This document shows positions 1 to 11,384 of a stretch of 64,000 nucleotides of DNA, in pieces. Origin of the DNA: Diplonema papillatum (taxonomy: Eukaryota > Euglenozoa > Diplonemea > Diplonemida > Diplonemidae); NCBI GenBank assembly GCA_030068145.1, contig JAPJBO010000318.1, positions 1-64,000 of the forward strand. Direction: 5' to 3'. The notes beneath the pieces were generated by a model that saw only the letters and a list, made by a program, of their open reading frames with translations, was not told the origin of the DNA and ran no database searches. Every line of letters begins with the position of its first letter. The first letter of the stretch is position 1. The position numbers were made by a program, and so were the translations under genes.

Positions 1-105
1 TGTTCACTCGCCGTTACTAGGAGCATCGCTGAAGCTTTCTTTTCCTGCGCTGAGTGATATGCTTAAGTCAGTTAGCGCGTAGATCTTCAACAGCTGAGGT
101 CGGTG
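1..105 (-). pseudogene. 28S rRNA 5'-end fragment (copy 1)
   Basis: Read on the minus strand this is the start of large-subunit rRNA: GACCTCAG, then CTTAAGCATATCACTCAGCG, the GGAAAAGAAA stretch and TAACGGCGAGTGAACA, all universal eukaryotic landmarks. The rRNA-like sequence stops at base 105, exactly where the copy at 44,160-44,429 stops, close to the expected mature 28S 5' end. No ITS2-like sequence follows. The window edge cuts the other side, so its full length is unknown. Because the identity ends at a rRNA terminus and not in a spacer, I read it as an inserted fragment and not part of an rDNA unit. Confidence 0.85.
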
Positions 106-1028
106 AGACGTCCTTCTTTTTGGAAAGTAAGCAGAGTGAACCACAGCTACTCTGATCAACCCCCGATAGTCCTGAGTACTCGACGTGCACGGCCTACCAG
201 CCGTCCGGCGGACGTCCGCACCTCAAAAACTGCGGACGAGCGGACGTCTTTCTTTTTGGAAATTCTAGTCCTTGCGGTAGTGTTTCCCGGGGCTGATGGC
301 AAATGCTGCTTATGTTTCTCATTTTCTTGTACAAGAGGTCCGCATGCCGCGAAACAGAGCTGTTTGAACCGGGGTGCTGGTCACGAGTCAATGAGACAAG
401 TTGAGCAGTTGAGTAGTGGCAGTCATAGTTTGAACTTGGTATGCAGCAAGGCCTTGTAGTAAGGCTAGCCCGACAGTATTGCGGGCGCGTATCCATCTAG
501 GATACATACGGATACGTATCTGTATCCGTATCCTGATTCTCGAAAACGCACGTGCTGTGCTCACGACTGCCGATCCTGTTTCGGCGCATGAACACAAGAG
601 CAGGAGGAAGGGTAGGGGTGAGAAAATCTTAGTTGATGTTTCAAGACTGGAGGTCCTATGAACATGCAATGTGAATAGCCTCTATTCGAGCCAACCCGGC
701 TTTCGTCTATGAAAAAGTGTATTGTTTTTGGACTAGATAATAGTGTGGTGCAAGCTTTTTTTCCCCTGCCAAAATGCATATGGGTGGCAGAATGAGCGGG
801 TGACAGCCTTCAGGCCGGTCGGCCCGGGTTCGAACCCCGCTCCTCACACTTTTCCGGTCGAAGATTGTTTTCGAGGTTTTGTTGCGTTTCGGGGTCCAAT
901 GTGCCCGAAAATTGCGTTTTTGCGGAGTTTCTCAGTATCTCGCGGTATTTGGGTCACCACGGGAAACGGAGTCGGGGGGGGCCGGGGGGGTCTCCCCCTG
1001 GGTACTGGCGCCGAACTTGCCACCAGAA
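106..1028. other. No gene recognised; weak tRNA-like patch
   Basis: No convincing coding region. A 20-bp motif (GACGTCYTTCTTTTTGGAAA) occurs twice, near 106 and 242. At about 783-856 a Pol III B-box-like GGTTCGAACCC follows an A-box-like TGGCAGAATGAGCGG and is followed by CTTTTCC. The expected acceptor and anticodon stems do not form, so at best this is a decayed tRNA-derived repeat head. Confidence 0.4.
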
Positions 1029-1424
1029 CCCGAACTTTGCTTCGCCCGAACTTGCTTCGCCCGAACTTTGCTTCACCCAGAACTTAGCTTCGCCCGGACT
1101 TTGTTTCGCCCGAACTTAGCTTCGCCCGAACTTTGTTTCGCCCGAACTTTGCTCCACCAGAACTTTGCTTCACCCGAACTTAGCTTCGCCCGAACTTTGC
1201 TTCACCAGAACTTAGCTTCGCCCGAACTTTGCTTCACCCGAACTTTGCTTCACCAGAACTTTGCTCGCCCGAACTTAGCTTCGCCCGAACTTTGCTTCGC
1301 CCAAACTTTGCTTCACCCGAACTTTGCTTCGCCCGAACTTTGCTTCGCCCGAACTTAGCTTCACCCGAACTTTGCTTCACCAGAACTTAGCTTCGCCCGA
1401 ACTTTGCTGTTCCCCGAACTTTAA
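1029..1424. repeat. 17-bp minisatellite (CTTCGCCCGAACTTTG-type)
   Basis: About 23 tandem units of a 16-18 bp motif alternate between GCTTCGCCCGAACTTTG and GCTTCACCAGAACTTAG variants. All three forward frames stay open through it, which is a by-product of the repeat. It ends abruptly at the single-copy sequence near 1,425. Confidence 0.9.
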
Positions 1425-1693
1425 CTGCTGCCTCCAGTCTCGCCACGCGCCGGCCTTGGCCGAGCGCACGTACTTTGGGCAGAATACTGCCTTTTGTGCT
1501 GAAGGTTTGCCCTCACACAATGCACATGTCGGGAGCTCATGATCACCATGCATCCGCAGAAACAGTCGGTGGCGCAGCGTGTTTCTCCACAATGGGTTTT
1601 TCATTGGCGACGGGGTATTTTCCAAGATTTTTGTGGTTAAACCCCGCACCTGAGTGGGTCGGAGAAGGCCTAGAATCTTGACCCTGTGGTACT

Positions 1694-1745
1694 AGGGCGA
1701 GTGAAGGGCGAGTGAAGGGCAAGTGAAGGGCGAGTGAAGACGAGT
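1694..1745. repeat. Short tandem repeat, GGGCGAGTGAA units
   Basis: Four near-perfect copies of an 11-bp unit. Confidence 0.75.
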
Positions 1746-1909
1746 CGCGACTCGCCCGCCACCTATGCGTAGGCTGGGCTGGCTGCATACGTGCATACGT
1801 AATGCAGAATCGAAATATGCATACGCATATTTCGTATACGCGGCTGCATTCGTATGCATGTGCTGTGTGAGGCAAGCCCGGCCTTCTGGCTGCTGCACGA
1901 CGGGCCTAT

Positions 1910-2035
1910 GAGCGTACACGGCGGAGTCCAGAGCCCCAGAAGCTGGAGTTGAAAAAGCGGTGGCCCGCTTGTTAGTGACTCGCACCCTCTTCGACTGCAG
2001 TTTCTGAGGCTGGACCTCACCGTGCAACAATGCAA
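1910..2035. repeat. Small inverted-repeat element (AGAAGCTGGAG family)
   Basis: The left side carries ACACGGCGGAGTCCAG and CCAGAAGCTGGAGTT. The right side carries the reverse complement of a close variant (CAGTTTCTGAGGCTGGACCT, then CACCGTGCA). The same paired motif recurs at 27,135-27,295. A single copy lies in each unit of the satellite at 32.8-34.2 kb. This pattern suggests a short non-autonomous element. Confidence 0.5.
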
Positions 2036-2782
2036 TGTACTGACGAGTAGACTACAAGGTAGAAAGCAGGTCGATGAGGATGCGTGTGAGGGTGTCTGCC
2101 TCGCTCTTTCCCCGACGACGTCGAACGCCAGCTCGAAGCGCTGAACGAGCATGCTTCATGGCGCACGACAGCCCACAACGGGCTGGCGGAAAAGGCCCGC
2201 ACCACGCGGGCGGGGGAGGTGTGGTAGGGAACGTTTGGTGTTCCATGACCTTTGCGAAAGTGAGTTGCTCAGCGGATCCTGAGACAACCAGCTTCAGTTG
2301 ACTCATCGGAGCGCGGCGGCTGGTCGGATTACGGGAGTGAAAACTTGTCCCGGGTTGCGGCAGACGTAGGTTCCGTCGACACTCACGAAGCTCTGCTTTT
2401 TAGTATCCTGCATTGGGCACTAAAAGTTCCCAATGCTTTTAAGTATCCTTTTCGACTCCCTCTTCGTCCTGGACGAAGGAGGTGCTTTGCCAGAGAATAT
2501 GCAATAAAATATACGTGTGTGCAGCCGTATGCAAACCATTGGGAGGTCGGTTTTAATGTCTCCAGTTGACATAGAGCTTAGCCTGGGGGGTTGAATGAAA
2601 AGAATGGAGGGTAATGCTTGTTTTGTGTCTGAAAAGAATGGATGATATTGCATTGGTTTTCTGCCTTTTTCCCGTACATACCTACCCCTTGTGTCATCAG
2701 AGGATTGAGACAGCAGAAAACAAGAGAGAGAGAGAGAGACGATTTGAAGTGCAGGGAGCATCTCTCCGAGGAGTTTCCGACG

Positions 2783-2974
<192 letters not shown>

Positions 2975-3278
2975 TGTGTTAACTGTAGGAATCTCTCAGC
3001 GAGAAGCGGAGAACGCACTCTACCTCATGTTCACTAAACCTCACATTACTAAATACTCAGGAATTTTATTTCGTTAGTTTTACACCAAAGAGAAAAACTA
3101 AGTCACCCTTTTCTCCCGCCCTTCCCGCCCTGGGGAGGAACAAGCCTCGTCCGGGAAGTCGAGATTCGACCTTTCCCGATCGAGCTTTTCCCCTTAGTTA
3201 TCGTGCAAGTCTGGCCTCGCCCATCTTCCGGGTGGGAGCATTTTGGAAGACGCTTTGGATACTCGGCTGCAGTGAGGT

Positions 3279-4782
3279 GTGCAGGACTGGGAAAGGCGCG
3301 CTGCGGGAGCTCGGGGACTTTCTGCTCCAGCAAGTCTGGGTGCAGTACTTTTTCTTGAAGGATCGGCTACCCCGTGGGGCGTTGCAGCAGCAGCTGCGGC
3401 GCGACGACACCGCGGGGCATGCCGTTGCGAAAGCGGTGGCAGCAGTAACAAAGCAGGGGGGCGCGCGGCGAGAGAAGCCGTTCGCGCCGGCAGCCAAGTT
3501 CCGACCAAGGAAGGCGGGAAACGGGGTGGCGGAAAAACGGCAGTGACTAGCGTTTTTCCGTCCAAGTCCCCGCCCGGTCACGCCCCTCCCCAGCCGAGAG
3601 TCCGTAACTGTAGGCGCACATTGTCACCCGGAGACGTTAATATCCCGGAGTTCAAGGCCGGCTCGATCCCGAGGGAGCGGCCCGCCGTCTGCAAACAACC
3701 CCCCCACAAACCTCCCAACCGGAACAGTTTTCCCGCAAAGCCCCCGACCGGAGTAGCCGAGAAGAGTGCGCGGCCCCCCCGCAGGCCCAAGCAGAGTCTC
3801 GTCCCGGGCAGCCCGCGAATTCCCCATTTTTTGACCGGCGTGAAAGCCGAGGCCCGAGCCCCGCGCAGCTGCATCCAGCGGCTCGGCGAATCTTGCGTAG
3901 GCAAGGGCTCGTATTTTTCGCAGGCCGTGCTAAGGCACATAGACCAACAGCCGGTAAGGCTGCTGAGCCGCACGGCCGAGGATGTCTCCGTAGTGCAGGC
4001 CCGCGAAATGCTGGACGATCTAGTCCAGAATGTGGGCACGGACAACGTCCAATCAAAGGCGCCACTTGTGGGTCGGCTGAGCCGGTGGTGTGCTCTCTGC
4101 CATCTTCGGGTGGACGCCTACGCGGCGACCCTGTTTGTGAGGGCCACTCAGGTAAGCCCGCAGGCCCAGCTCGCGCATGCGAAGGCATTTTCGGGTATGA
4201 TGAAGCACCTCGGGATGGATACCCAGCCACTCCTGAGTCTTCAGAAAGCCCTCCGGTCGGTGGGGGGTGCATTTCCGATCCGGCAGGCCCTCCCCATCTC
4301 AAAGACAGTTCTTCTTTTTCCGGCCGACAGGAGCACTGGTGGCTCTGCTTGCGTGGAAGACCGCGAGCAGGTGGGAAAATGTTACTTGGGTTTGAAGGTG
4401 GGGGGAAGTGGCCGCCCTGGCGTCCAGCCAATTTATTTTAGTCACCAGCTGCGAGGTCATCGTGGACTGGTGGACCACCCCCAAAATGAGGAAGGCAAAC
4501 CCGTTCTCTCCGTCGAGATGGACGGTGATAAGGGGGGATCTGACCCGGGAAATCGCGACCCTGGTCCGTTTTCTTTCTCCCTTTCCTCAGCTCTCCCCCG
4601 TGACGGCGCAGGAGCTGTCTATGACATGGCACTCCATCCCGCGGATGGAGTGCCATGGCGCCGTATTCGGCCCACAGCGTAAAGCGGGGCGCGGTGTCTT
4701 TCCTCTTTCATCGCCGCTAGTAGTAGTATGTGTCGTCCGTGTTGTATGGTCGTCTTTTGAAGGAACCGACGGGCCACGGTAG
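3279..4782 (+). pseudogene. Tyrosine recombinase (Crypton/DIRS-type integrase), broken
   Basis: Members of this family cut and rejoin DNA with a catalytic tyrosine. The 467-aa frame opening at 3,279 begins with Arg/Pro-rich sequence. From about 3,900 it encodes a helical SAM-like core-binding segment ending QALPISKTVLL. The catalytic part follows in frame 1: ALVALLAWKTASRWENV at 4,333 matches the box-I Arg region, and VDWWTTPKMRKANPF near 4,460 matches the lysine-hairpin region. Joining these pieces needs one frameshift near 4,310-4,330 and crossing an in-frame TGA at 4,396. Where box II (HxxR) should lie, near 4,625, a perfect hairpin interrupts the sequence. No C-terminal tyrosine region was recognised. 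A related broken copy lies at 61.1-62.7 kb. Confidence 0.6.
4625..4657. repeat. Perfect 15-bp inverted repeat (hairpin)
   Basis: CATGGCACTCCATCC and its exact reverse complement are separated by 3 nt (CGC). It lies inside the recombinase pseudogene, at the position of the expected HxxR box. Confidence 0.85.
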
Positions 4783-4794
4783 CGTTCGTGCTTT

Positions 4795-5257
4795 GACTCG
4801 GACACAACATCCAAAAATTTTGAGGAAAGTTTTTTGACCAACATTTTGCCCCATATAATTTTGCCCAACAAATTTGGACCCCAAATTTTTTTGACCAAAT
4901 TTTGCCCCACAGTAGATACGTTTCCCGACTTGTGGATCGTGCTCGGTCATTTGAAGGGGCGCGGACAGTCGGATAGTCTAGTTTGATGAAGAAGCCCCTT
5001 GTTCGGCCTTGCTTGGCCGTGGATGTGGTTGTGGGTTGTGGATGCGGTTGAAGACAAGTCGGTGAGGTGGCTCGAGACACCACATCAGAGCAAGTGGTAG
5101 GTAAGGTGCCACACCGACGTTCGGGGCTAATCTGCTACTGACATTACTGTAGTAGCTGGCCTCTGAGACCTAAGTTAGCATGTCCATGCTTTCCGAGAGA
5201 AAGGAGAAGCTTTTCGAAACCAGCTTGACAATGGAGGGTGCCAGGCGTCTCCTTTAT
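4795..5257. other. AT-rich degenerate repeat, then no gene seen
   Basis: Variants of TTTTTGACCAAATTTTGCCC recur several times between 4,830 and 4,915. Beyond that I see no coding or RNA gene before the stop of the next gene. Confidence 0.4.
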
Positions 5258-8200
5258 CTAATCTCTGCTAGCCGTATAACCAATTTGAGCGCCCGACGAT
5301 AGTTCTATGCCATCCAACCCGTTTGCAGTAAGCTCCAAGGCGAGATTCTCGGCCTCAGCGCTGGTAGCTTGCTTTTTCTTGCAGCGGAAGCAAACGCAAG
5401 CGATCAGAATTAACATTACAAGACCACCCAAACCAATCACCACCCACCAATACGTTTCAAGTGGTTCAGACGTCGCGGCCTGCCTGTCGCAAGTCGGCTG
5501 CCAGTCAGACTTCGAGCACGCCTCCACGCCGGACTCTTGCGCATCCGCCGGCATCGGATACCAGCCTTCGCGGCACTGCGTGCACTGAAGAGTGGCCAAG
5601 TCTTGCACCACGTTTTCCTTCTCGCACAGCTGCAGGGCGACAGATCCCCAAGCGTCCGTGAACGCAAGCAGCGACCCCGTCGACTCCAAGCATCCCGAGA
5701 CCTCGCTCGACGAGTTTGCGCATTCGTCGGACACACACTGAGCCTGTTTCGTGGCGTACTCGTCGTCAGCCGTCGTTAGTTTTTCACAGCACGCCGTCGC
5801 ACGTATCCGCGCTTCTTCCGTGCCACAAGTCTTCTTTGCATTGGCGAGCGTTGGTACCTGCAACACTTCTAGCTTCGTAGATTGTTCGGTCTCGCAGTAG
5901 AAACCACTACTAACCCCGCAGATGCAGGTTTTTACACCCCCGGACGGTGAACGATCCGAGCGGAGCAGATAACCGTGCACCTCGTGTCCGCCGGGTGCAC
6001 CCAAAGAAGCTCGCAGTGCCATCACCACTGTGCCCGTTCCGAACAACATACCCCTGACACCAAGAGTGTTCAATACCGGCATTGGATACATATATACCGA
6101 CACAAACCTCTCTCCGAAGAACTCGTACGACTCCACAACAAGCTTCAGAACCGCGGAGCCGTCCCCGTCGTGCAGCACCAAGGTCACCAAAGACCCCGGG
6201 GTACCCGTCACGTTGACCCAACCGAGAGACTCTGTTTCGCTACACTCCGACCGTTGTTCCACAGTGTCTCCCGTTACCAACACGTAGTCCTTCCGAAAAA
6301 TTCGCATGACGCGCACTTCGACAAGGCAGTCTCCGGCGCGTGATGGTCCACAGTGCGTCGGCCTGCCATACACAGCCAGGTCGTCGTCGTCATACAGGGT
6401 GTACGGCAAAAATGACAACGGCTTGAAGTCGAAGTTGTTACCCTCCATGTCTGTCCAGTGCAGGACACCCAGGCCTCCCAACACCGACGCCGGGCTCGCC
6501 GTCGGGGAAGACTCGTTGTTGCACGACAGCATCACATTGTCGTACCATATGCTGTCTCCGTTGAACAGGATCTCCTTCACTCCGGTCAGACACTCCTGCG
6601 CCATCGACGTGTTTCCTCTTACGGCCACACGGTTCAGCCCGTCTTTACCAGTTGCGTACAGCGTCCACATGCCTTTTGATCCCTTGTCCCACTCTGTCCG
6701 CAGCTCCACACGACTGAACTCTGACACGATCTTCTGGGTTTTCAGCAGCGCACTGTTAGGGCCTTCAACTTGCCACATCCATTCTGTGCTGTCAGTTTGA
6801 TACGATCCCGATATCGTGGCGCACACCTTGTCGTTGTCTCCCCGAAGTATGACAGTGCTCTCTACCTTCCCCGTCGCCACGGAGCTTGCTGCTACCATCG
6901 CCTTGAAGTAGAACACTGTGACGCCCATCCCTAACGTGTGGTCATCCGGCTGATGCAACGTCAAATTCGTGTTTCCACCAACCGCGACCATGTCGTATTG
7001 ACTCGCCTGCTTCACATCCACCATCCAAGTGCCCCAATCGCCATCAAGGTGGTGCTCCTGAAGTCCTTCCGCGGAGAATCTCCTCTCAAACAAGTACGGC
7101 CGGCGGAGCGCATCGTCATCACCGCAAGTCAAAGGCAGCACTTTGCACCCCGCGAGCAACTTCTGGTACACCGGGGCTCCCGAATACGCAGACGCGTCTA
7201 TCCAGGAGTATCCGAGACGGACGGTGTGCACACCTTCACTTGCACACGAGCCACCTGAGTAAAGCTTCGTCTTCTCCACCTCCACGTGCACGGTGCCGTT
7301 ATCTGAGCTTGACACCATCACTTCGAACACTCTTGCAGGCCAGTTGAACGTGATGGTAGCGCGCTGACGATGACCTACAGCTTCAACGTTGCTCTTCGTT
7401 TGCTTGCCGTTCACACTCCAACAAGCAGAGTCCGCAAAGTTTCGACCGAGAATCACCTCGGCGCACAAGCCGTCGGTGCTGTCTCTCACCTGGATGCGAT
7501 AAACAGACTCGTCCTCAAACACCTGCAACAGGTCCACATCGATCCAACCCGGGTAGTTCCCTCCCATGTGCGCTGTAAACCAAAATATCGTTTCACCAGC
7601 ATCACCAGTATCACTTGTCGTGTCTTCAATCTGGTCCCACTGCATCTCTTCGCACACCCAGAGGGGGGCAAGCGTGGGCGGGAAAGTCGGGGGCACCAAT
7701 GTGACCGGCGGCCGGGTCCTTGGAACGTTTGAGGGTGGTGCCTCTGTCCATGGAAATGGCGTCCATGTTTCGGGTACAGATGTTACGGGTATCGTCTTGC
7801 ATGACTCGTGCCACATGCACAGGATAGATGTTTCACAGTCTGCTTCGGCCCTGTCCTCGCACTGCCCGTCGGCGCAATACGCCAGCCAGTCAGACTTCGA
7901 GCACGCCTCCACGCCGGATTCTTGCGCATCCGCCGGCGTCGGGTACCAGCCCTCGTGGCACTCCGTGCACTGAAGAGTGGCCAAATCTTGCGCCACGTTC
8001 TTCTTCTCGCACAGCTGGAGGGCAACAGATCCCGTGCCGTCCGTGAACGCCAGCAGCGACCCCGTCGACCCCAAGCATCCCTTGCTCGACGAGCTATTTG
8101 CGCATTCGTCAAACACACACTGAGCATGTGTCTTAGCGTACTCGTCAGCCGTCGATAGTTTTTCACAGCACGCCATCGCGTATGCCCGCGCTTCTTCCGT

Positions 8201-10093
8201 GCCACAAAGCTGGGTTGCTTCGGCGAGCGTCGGTACCGTGAACACTGAATCAACCGGGGGGGGCGTGGTGCAGTATCCAGTATCGAAGTCGTCGGGACAA
8301 ATGCAACCTAGAGTCGCGTGGTTCATCAGCGAAAACGGCACTGAAGCCTGCTCGCCCTTCAGCATCGCCCTCCGCACCGAGATCCAGTCCGTGGTTGTCC
8401 CAAAGAGTATCCCGCTCAGGCCCATCACTTTCAGCAATGGCTGCGGATATCCGTGCACCGACACGTACTCTCCTCCCCACTGTTCATACGAAGTCACTAC
8501 GAGTCGCAAGAGGTCGCCGTCACTGTCACGCAGCATCAGCGTCACCGATGATCCTGGCGTTCCCGTCACTTCCACCCACGGCAACGACGCAACTGGCTGG
8601 CAGCCTCGTATCCTGGTTGCATTGTCCGCTGTCACTCGCACGAAATCATCCCGAGCGATCGACACGACACGCACTTCTTCAAAGCATGTCGCTGCTTCTG
8701 TTGATGGTCCACACGGCGCCATCAATCCGAGCACCACGAAGTCGTCGTCGTCATACAGCGGATACGGAATGCCGGCCTCCCCCATAAAGTCGAAGGTGTT
8801 ACCCGCCATATCTGTGAAGTGCGGGTCTCCCCACGCTGACACCGGGCTCGCCTTCGGATAGGACTCGCCGTTGCACGACATCATCACATTATCGTACCAT
8901 ATGCTGTCTCCGTTGAACAGGATCTGCTTCACTCCGTTCGGACAATGCCACGGCATCCTCGATTCGCGTTTGAAGACAACAGTCAGCCCGTCTTCGCCAG
9001 TTACGTGCAGCGTCCACGTGGCTCTGACTCCCTTATCCCACTGTGTCCGCAGCTCCACCCGACTCCACGACTCTGACACGACCACGTGAGCGTCAGCATC
9101 ATCAACCCTCCACCCCCATTCTGCGCTGTCATTGTGATATGTTCCTGATATCGTGGCGCACACCGTGTCGTTGTCTCCGCGAAGTATCACGGTGCTCTCT
9201 ACCTTTGCCGCCACGGTGCCTGGTGCGACCATCGCCTTGAAGAAGAACACCGTGATGCCTACCCCGAGAGTATCGTCATCCGGCTGATGAAGCGTCACAT
9301 TCGTCTTTCCACCAATCGCGGCATTGTCATGTGGACCCACCGACACCAAGTCCACCATCCAAGAGCCCCTATTGCCAGGCAGGGGATCATTATGCACCCC
9401 AACAGGCGCACCGTCGAAGAAGTGGGGCATGCGGAGTGCATCGTCATTACCGCAAGTCAGCAACGGCGGCACTTTGCACCCCGCAAAAAAATTCATGAAT
9501 GCCCATTGTCCCGAATGGGTAGGCATGTTCGCATTTACCCCGGAGTATCCAAAATGGACGGTGTGCACACCTTCTGTTGCACACTTTCCACCTGGGAGAA
9601 ACGTCCTCTGCTCACCCTCCACAAGCACTGAGTGAGTTTCGACTGCCACCATCTCCACTTCGAATATTTGTGTGACCCAGTTGAATGTCATGGTAACGTG
9701 CTGAATATGAAGAGCTGTATTCTCGGAGAATCTGCTCCTCATAAGTTTGCCGTTCACTCTCCAATAATAACAGCCCTCGTAGTTTATACCGAGAAGCACG
9801 TCGACGCACAAGGCGTCGGTGCTGTCTCTCAGTTGGATGTGATGTGCAGAATCGTTTGGTCCCAAAACCACGTCCACATCAATCCAATCCGGGTATGTCC
9901 CTTCGAAGGAACTTGGATACCAAAATATCGTTTCACCGGCATCACCAATACTACTCGTCGTGTCTTTAAACAGCCCAATGTCCTTCTCTTTACAATCAAG
10001 TGGGGGAACCACTGCACCACACGCGAGACTCATGCACACAAAAAGCAGCCATTTGACCGACATTGGAATTGCTTTATTTGCCCGTTTGAACAT
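5258..10093 (-). CDS. Large VWD-domain type I membrane protein, internally duplicated
   Basis: One uninterrupted 1,611-codon frame. Met11 begins a clear signal peptide (MSVKWLLFVCMSLACGA); Met1 would add ten basic residues. The protein has two homologous halves, about residues 35-780 and 815-1,545, joined by a Pro/Thr-rich linker (about 770-812). Each half has two unassigned beta-rich modules (marked by DAGETIFW and GDSIWYDNVM), a von Willebrand type D domain (GDPHFTDMAGNTFDF near 422), and a C8-like cysteine cluster (ACCEKL...QCVFDEC near 640-665). A transmembrane helix lies near 1,551-1,575, followed by CFRCKKK and a short cytosolic tail. VWD domains usually mediate extracellular assembly or adhesion. 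The second half has lost the GDPH signature (it reads VLHWTDMEG), so the two halves may have diverged in role. No ligand can be named. Confidence 0.85.
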   Translation of the reverse strand: MFKRANKAIPMSVKWLLFVCMSLACGAVVPPLDCKEKDIGLFKDTTSSIGDAGETIFWYPSSFEGTYPDWIDVDVVLGPNDSAHHIQLRDSTDALCVDVLLGINYEGCYYWRVNGKLMRSRFSENTALHIQHVTMTFNWVTQIFEVEMVAVETHSVLVEGEQRTFLPGGKCATEGVHTVHFGYSGVNANMPTHSGQWAFMNFFAGCKVPPLLTCGNDDALRMPHFFDGAPVGVHNDPLPGNRGSWMVDLVSVGPHDNAAIGGKTNVTLHQPDDDTLGVGITVFFFKAMVAPGTVAAKVESTVILRGDNDTVCATISGTYHNDSAEWGWRVDDADAHVVVSESWSRVELRTQWDKGVRATWTLHVTGEDGLTVVFKRESRMPWHCPNGVKQILFNGDSIWYDNVMMSCNGESYPKASPVSAWGDPHFTDMAGNTFDFMGEAGIPYPLYDDDDFVVLGLMAPCGPSTEAATCFEEVRVVSIARDDFVRVTADNATRIRGCQPVASLPWVEVTGTPGSSVTLMLRDSDGDLLRLVVTSYEQWGGEYVSVHGYPQPLLKVMGLSGILFGTTTDWISVRRAMLKGEQASVPFSLMNHATLGCICPDDFDTGYCTTPPPVDSVFTVPTLAEATQLCGTEEARAYAMACCEKLSTADEYAKTHAQCVFDECANSSSSKGCLGSTGSLLAFTDGTGSVALQLCEKKNVAQDLATLQCTECHEGWYPTPADAQESGVEACSKSDWLAYCADGQCEDRAEADCETSILCMWHESCKTIPVTSVPETWTPFPWTEAPPSNVPRTRPPVTLVPPTFPPTLAPLWVCEEMQWDQIEDTTSDTGDAGETIFWFTAHMGGNYPGWIDVDLLQVFEDESVYRIQVRDSTDGLCAEVILGRNFADSACWSVNGKQTKSNVEAVGHRQRATITFNWPARVFEVMVSSSDNGTVHVEVEKTKLYSGGSCASEGVHTVRLGYSWIDASAYSGAPVYQKLLAGCKVLPLTCGDDDALRRPYLFERRFSAEGLQEHHLDGDWGTWMVDVKQASQYDMVAVGGNTNLTLHQPDDHTLGMGVTVFYFKAMVAASSVATGKVESTVILRGDNDKVCATISGSYQTDSTEWMWQVEGPNSALLKTQKIVSEFSRVELRTEWDKGSKGMWTLYATGKDGLNRVAVRGNTSMAQECLTGVKEILFNGDSIWYDNVMLSCNNESSPTASPASVLGGLGVLHWTDMEGNNFDFKPLSFLPYTLYDDDDLAVYGRPTHCGPSRAGDCLVEVRVMRIFRKDYVLVTGDTVEQRSECSETESLGWVNVTGTPGSLVTLVLHDGDGSAVLKLVVESYEFFGERFVSVYMYPMPVLNTLGVRGMLFGTGTVVMALRASLGAPGGHEVHGYLLRSDRSPSGGVKTCICGVSSGFYCETEQSTKLEVLQVPTLANAKKTCGTEEARIRATACCEKLTTADDEYATKQAQCVSDECANSSSEVSGCLESTGSLLAFTDAWGSVALQLCEKENVVQDLATLQCTQCREGWYPMPADAQESGVEACSKSDWQPTCDRQAATSEPLETYWWVVIGLGGLVMLILIACVCFRCKKKQATSAEAENLALELTANGLDGIELSSGAQIGYTASRD

Positions 10094-10336
10094 TTCTTGT
10101 CGTCTGAGAGAATGTTAATGTCGTTCAAATTGACAAAAGCGGCTTTTGTCGCGGATGAATACGCAATAGTGTTAACAGAGTATACAGTTTCCTTTGCTTT
10201 CCACCGCAATTCATGTGTGCAGGAAGGATGCACACTTTTGCTTCGATGGCGGCGGGGCACCAAGGGTATGTCGACAGGACAGCATTGCTGAGTTTGAAGA
10301 TTTGTGGCTTTGAATGCACCATCCTGAGATGCTGAG
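10094..10336. other. Upstream flank of the VWD gene
   Basis: Presumed 5' flank. No TATA-like or other promoter motif stands out. Confidence 0.3.
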
Positions 10337-10849
10337 TGAGACTGGGTTCATTACCTGTCCGATTATACCAAAACTTCCTTTGTTTCGCGCCAAACAGGGC
10401 AATCTGAGGGGGGGAACACCTGGAACTGTCCTTGGAAGGAAGGCCGGTCTTCTCAACCGAACTTTCGGCGTCCCAGACCTGCAGCAGCATGCAGCGGAAG
10501 CGACATCGGACCCGAGGAGAGGAAGAAGATAAAAGCCAAGGCACGGGACGCCTTCACGAAGCACCTTGGTCATACAGAGCGCAAGCGACACGCACCGAAC
10601 GAAGTGGAGTATGAGAACTGCAGACACGAGTATGACAACTACTGCAAACACCTACTGAAGGAGGGCAAGGCGATCTCAACTGTTCGCTCACAGATCATTG
10701 TATTCCACGTCATCAAATGTGCATCTGCCCAAACACGGGGCAACACTCTCAAGCAGGTTTGCCGAAGCTGGCATACCTTAAGAACCAGAGGAAGTTGCAT
10801 ACCGAAGCGAGCTAAGTCGTTCTCTCGTCATGAAATCGTGCTCACATGA
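10337..10849 (+). CDS. Hypothetical basic protein fragment
   Basis: A frame open from 10,337 to 10,849 with no obvious ATG at its start. The first part includes DWVHYLSDYTK and a Trp/Cys patch (NTWNCPWKEG). The second part is Lys/Arg-rich and helical (EERKKIKAKARDAF ... HEYDNYCKHLLKEGKAISTV). The second part recalls the helical DNA-binding arm of tyrosine recombinases, but no catalytic box follows, so that is only a guess. It may be a single exon or a transposon remnant. Confidence 0.3.
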
Positions 10850-11384
10850 TGACAACGACACCGACTCTGAGTAATCGAACACCAAAACGAGGGGGCCGGT
10901 GACCCTATGGTTCGACGGTTTGAAATGGGCTGGACTGCAAGACATTACAGAAGTGGATTCACCGCAGAACACAAGTTACCCGGCAGGCGGCGCCCGCCCG
11001 GGAGAGCCGCGAAGACAAGGCGAGCGAGGACAGACTCATTACCAGCATCAGCATCAGATAGTCGACGAAGTGAAGAGGTCACAACTGTGCCCTCTGAGAC
11101 AAATTTGGCGTTTCCATCACAGGGGAACGGACAGTGCATTGATGAAAGTGCGGCAGGAACTACGAACAAGGCTTACGCGAGATCCCTGCAAGGGCTTTGC
11201 TCGAGGACTCCCGGACTGCGTACAACAGCATCAGACATCAGGCATCAGCATTAGCGTATCACCGACATCAACTCCACTGTCAGCGCACGCCGACCGCCGG
11301 CGTCAGAGAAGCACCTCACCTCCGAGGAAGTCCGCGCTGCCGAAGCAAGCAGACTTCGCAGCTGCTGTGAGTGGCGCTCTCGGG

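Noticed and set aside
783-856. tRNA gene
   Set aside because: A- and B-box-like motifs and a T-run are present, but acceptor and anticodon stems do not pair, and the region that folds is only about 49 nt.
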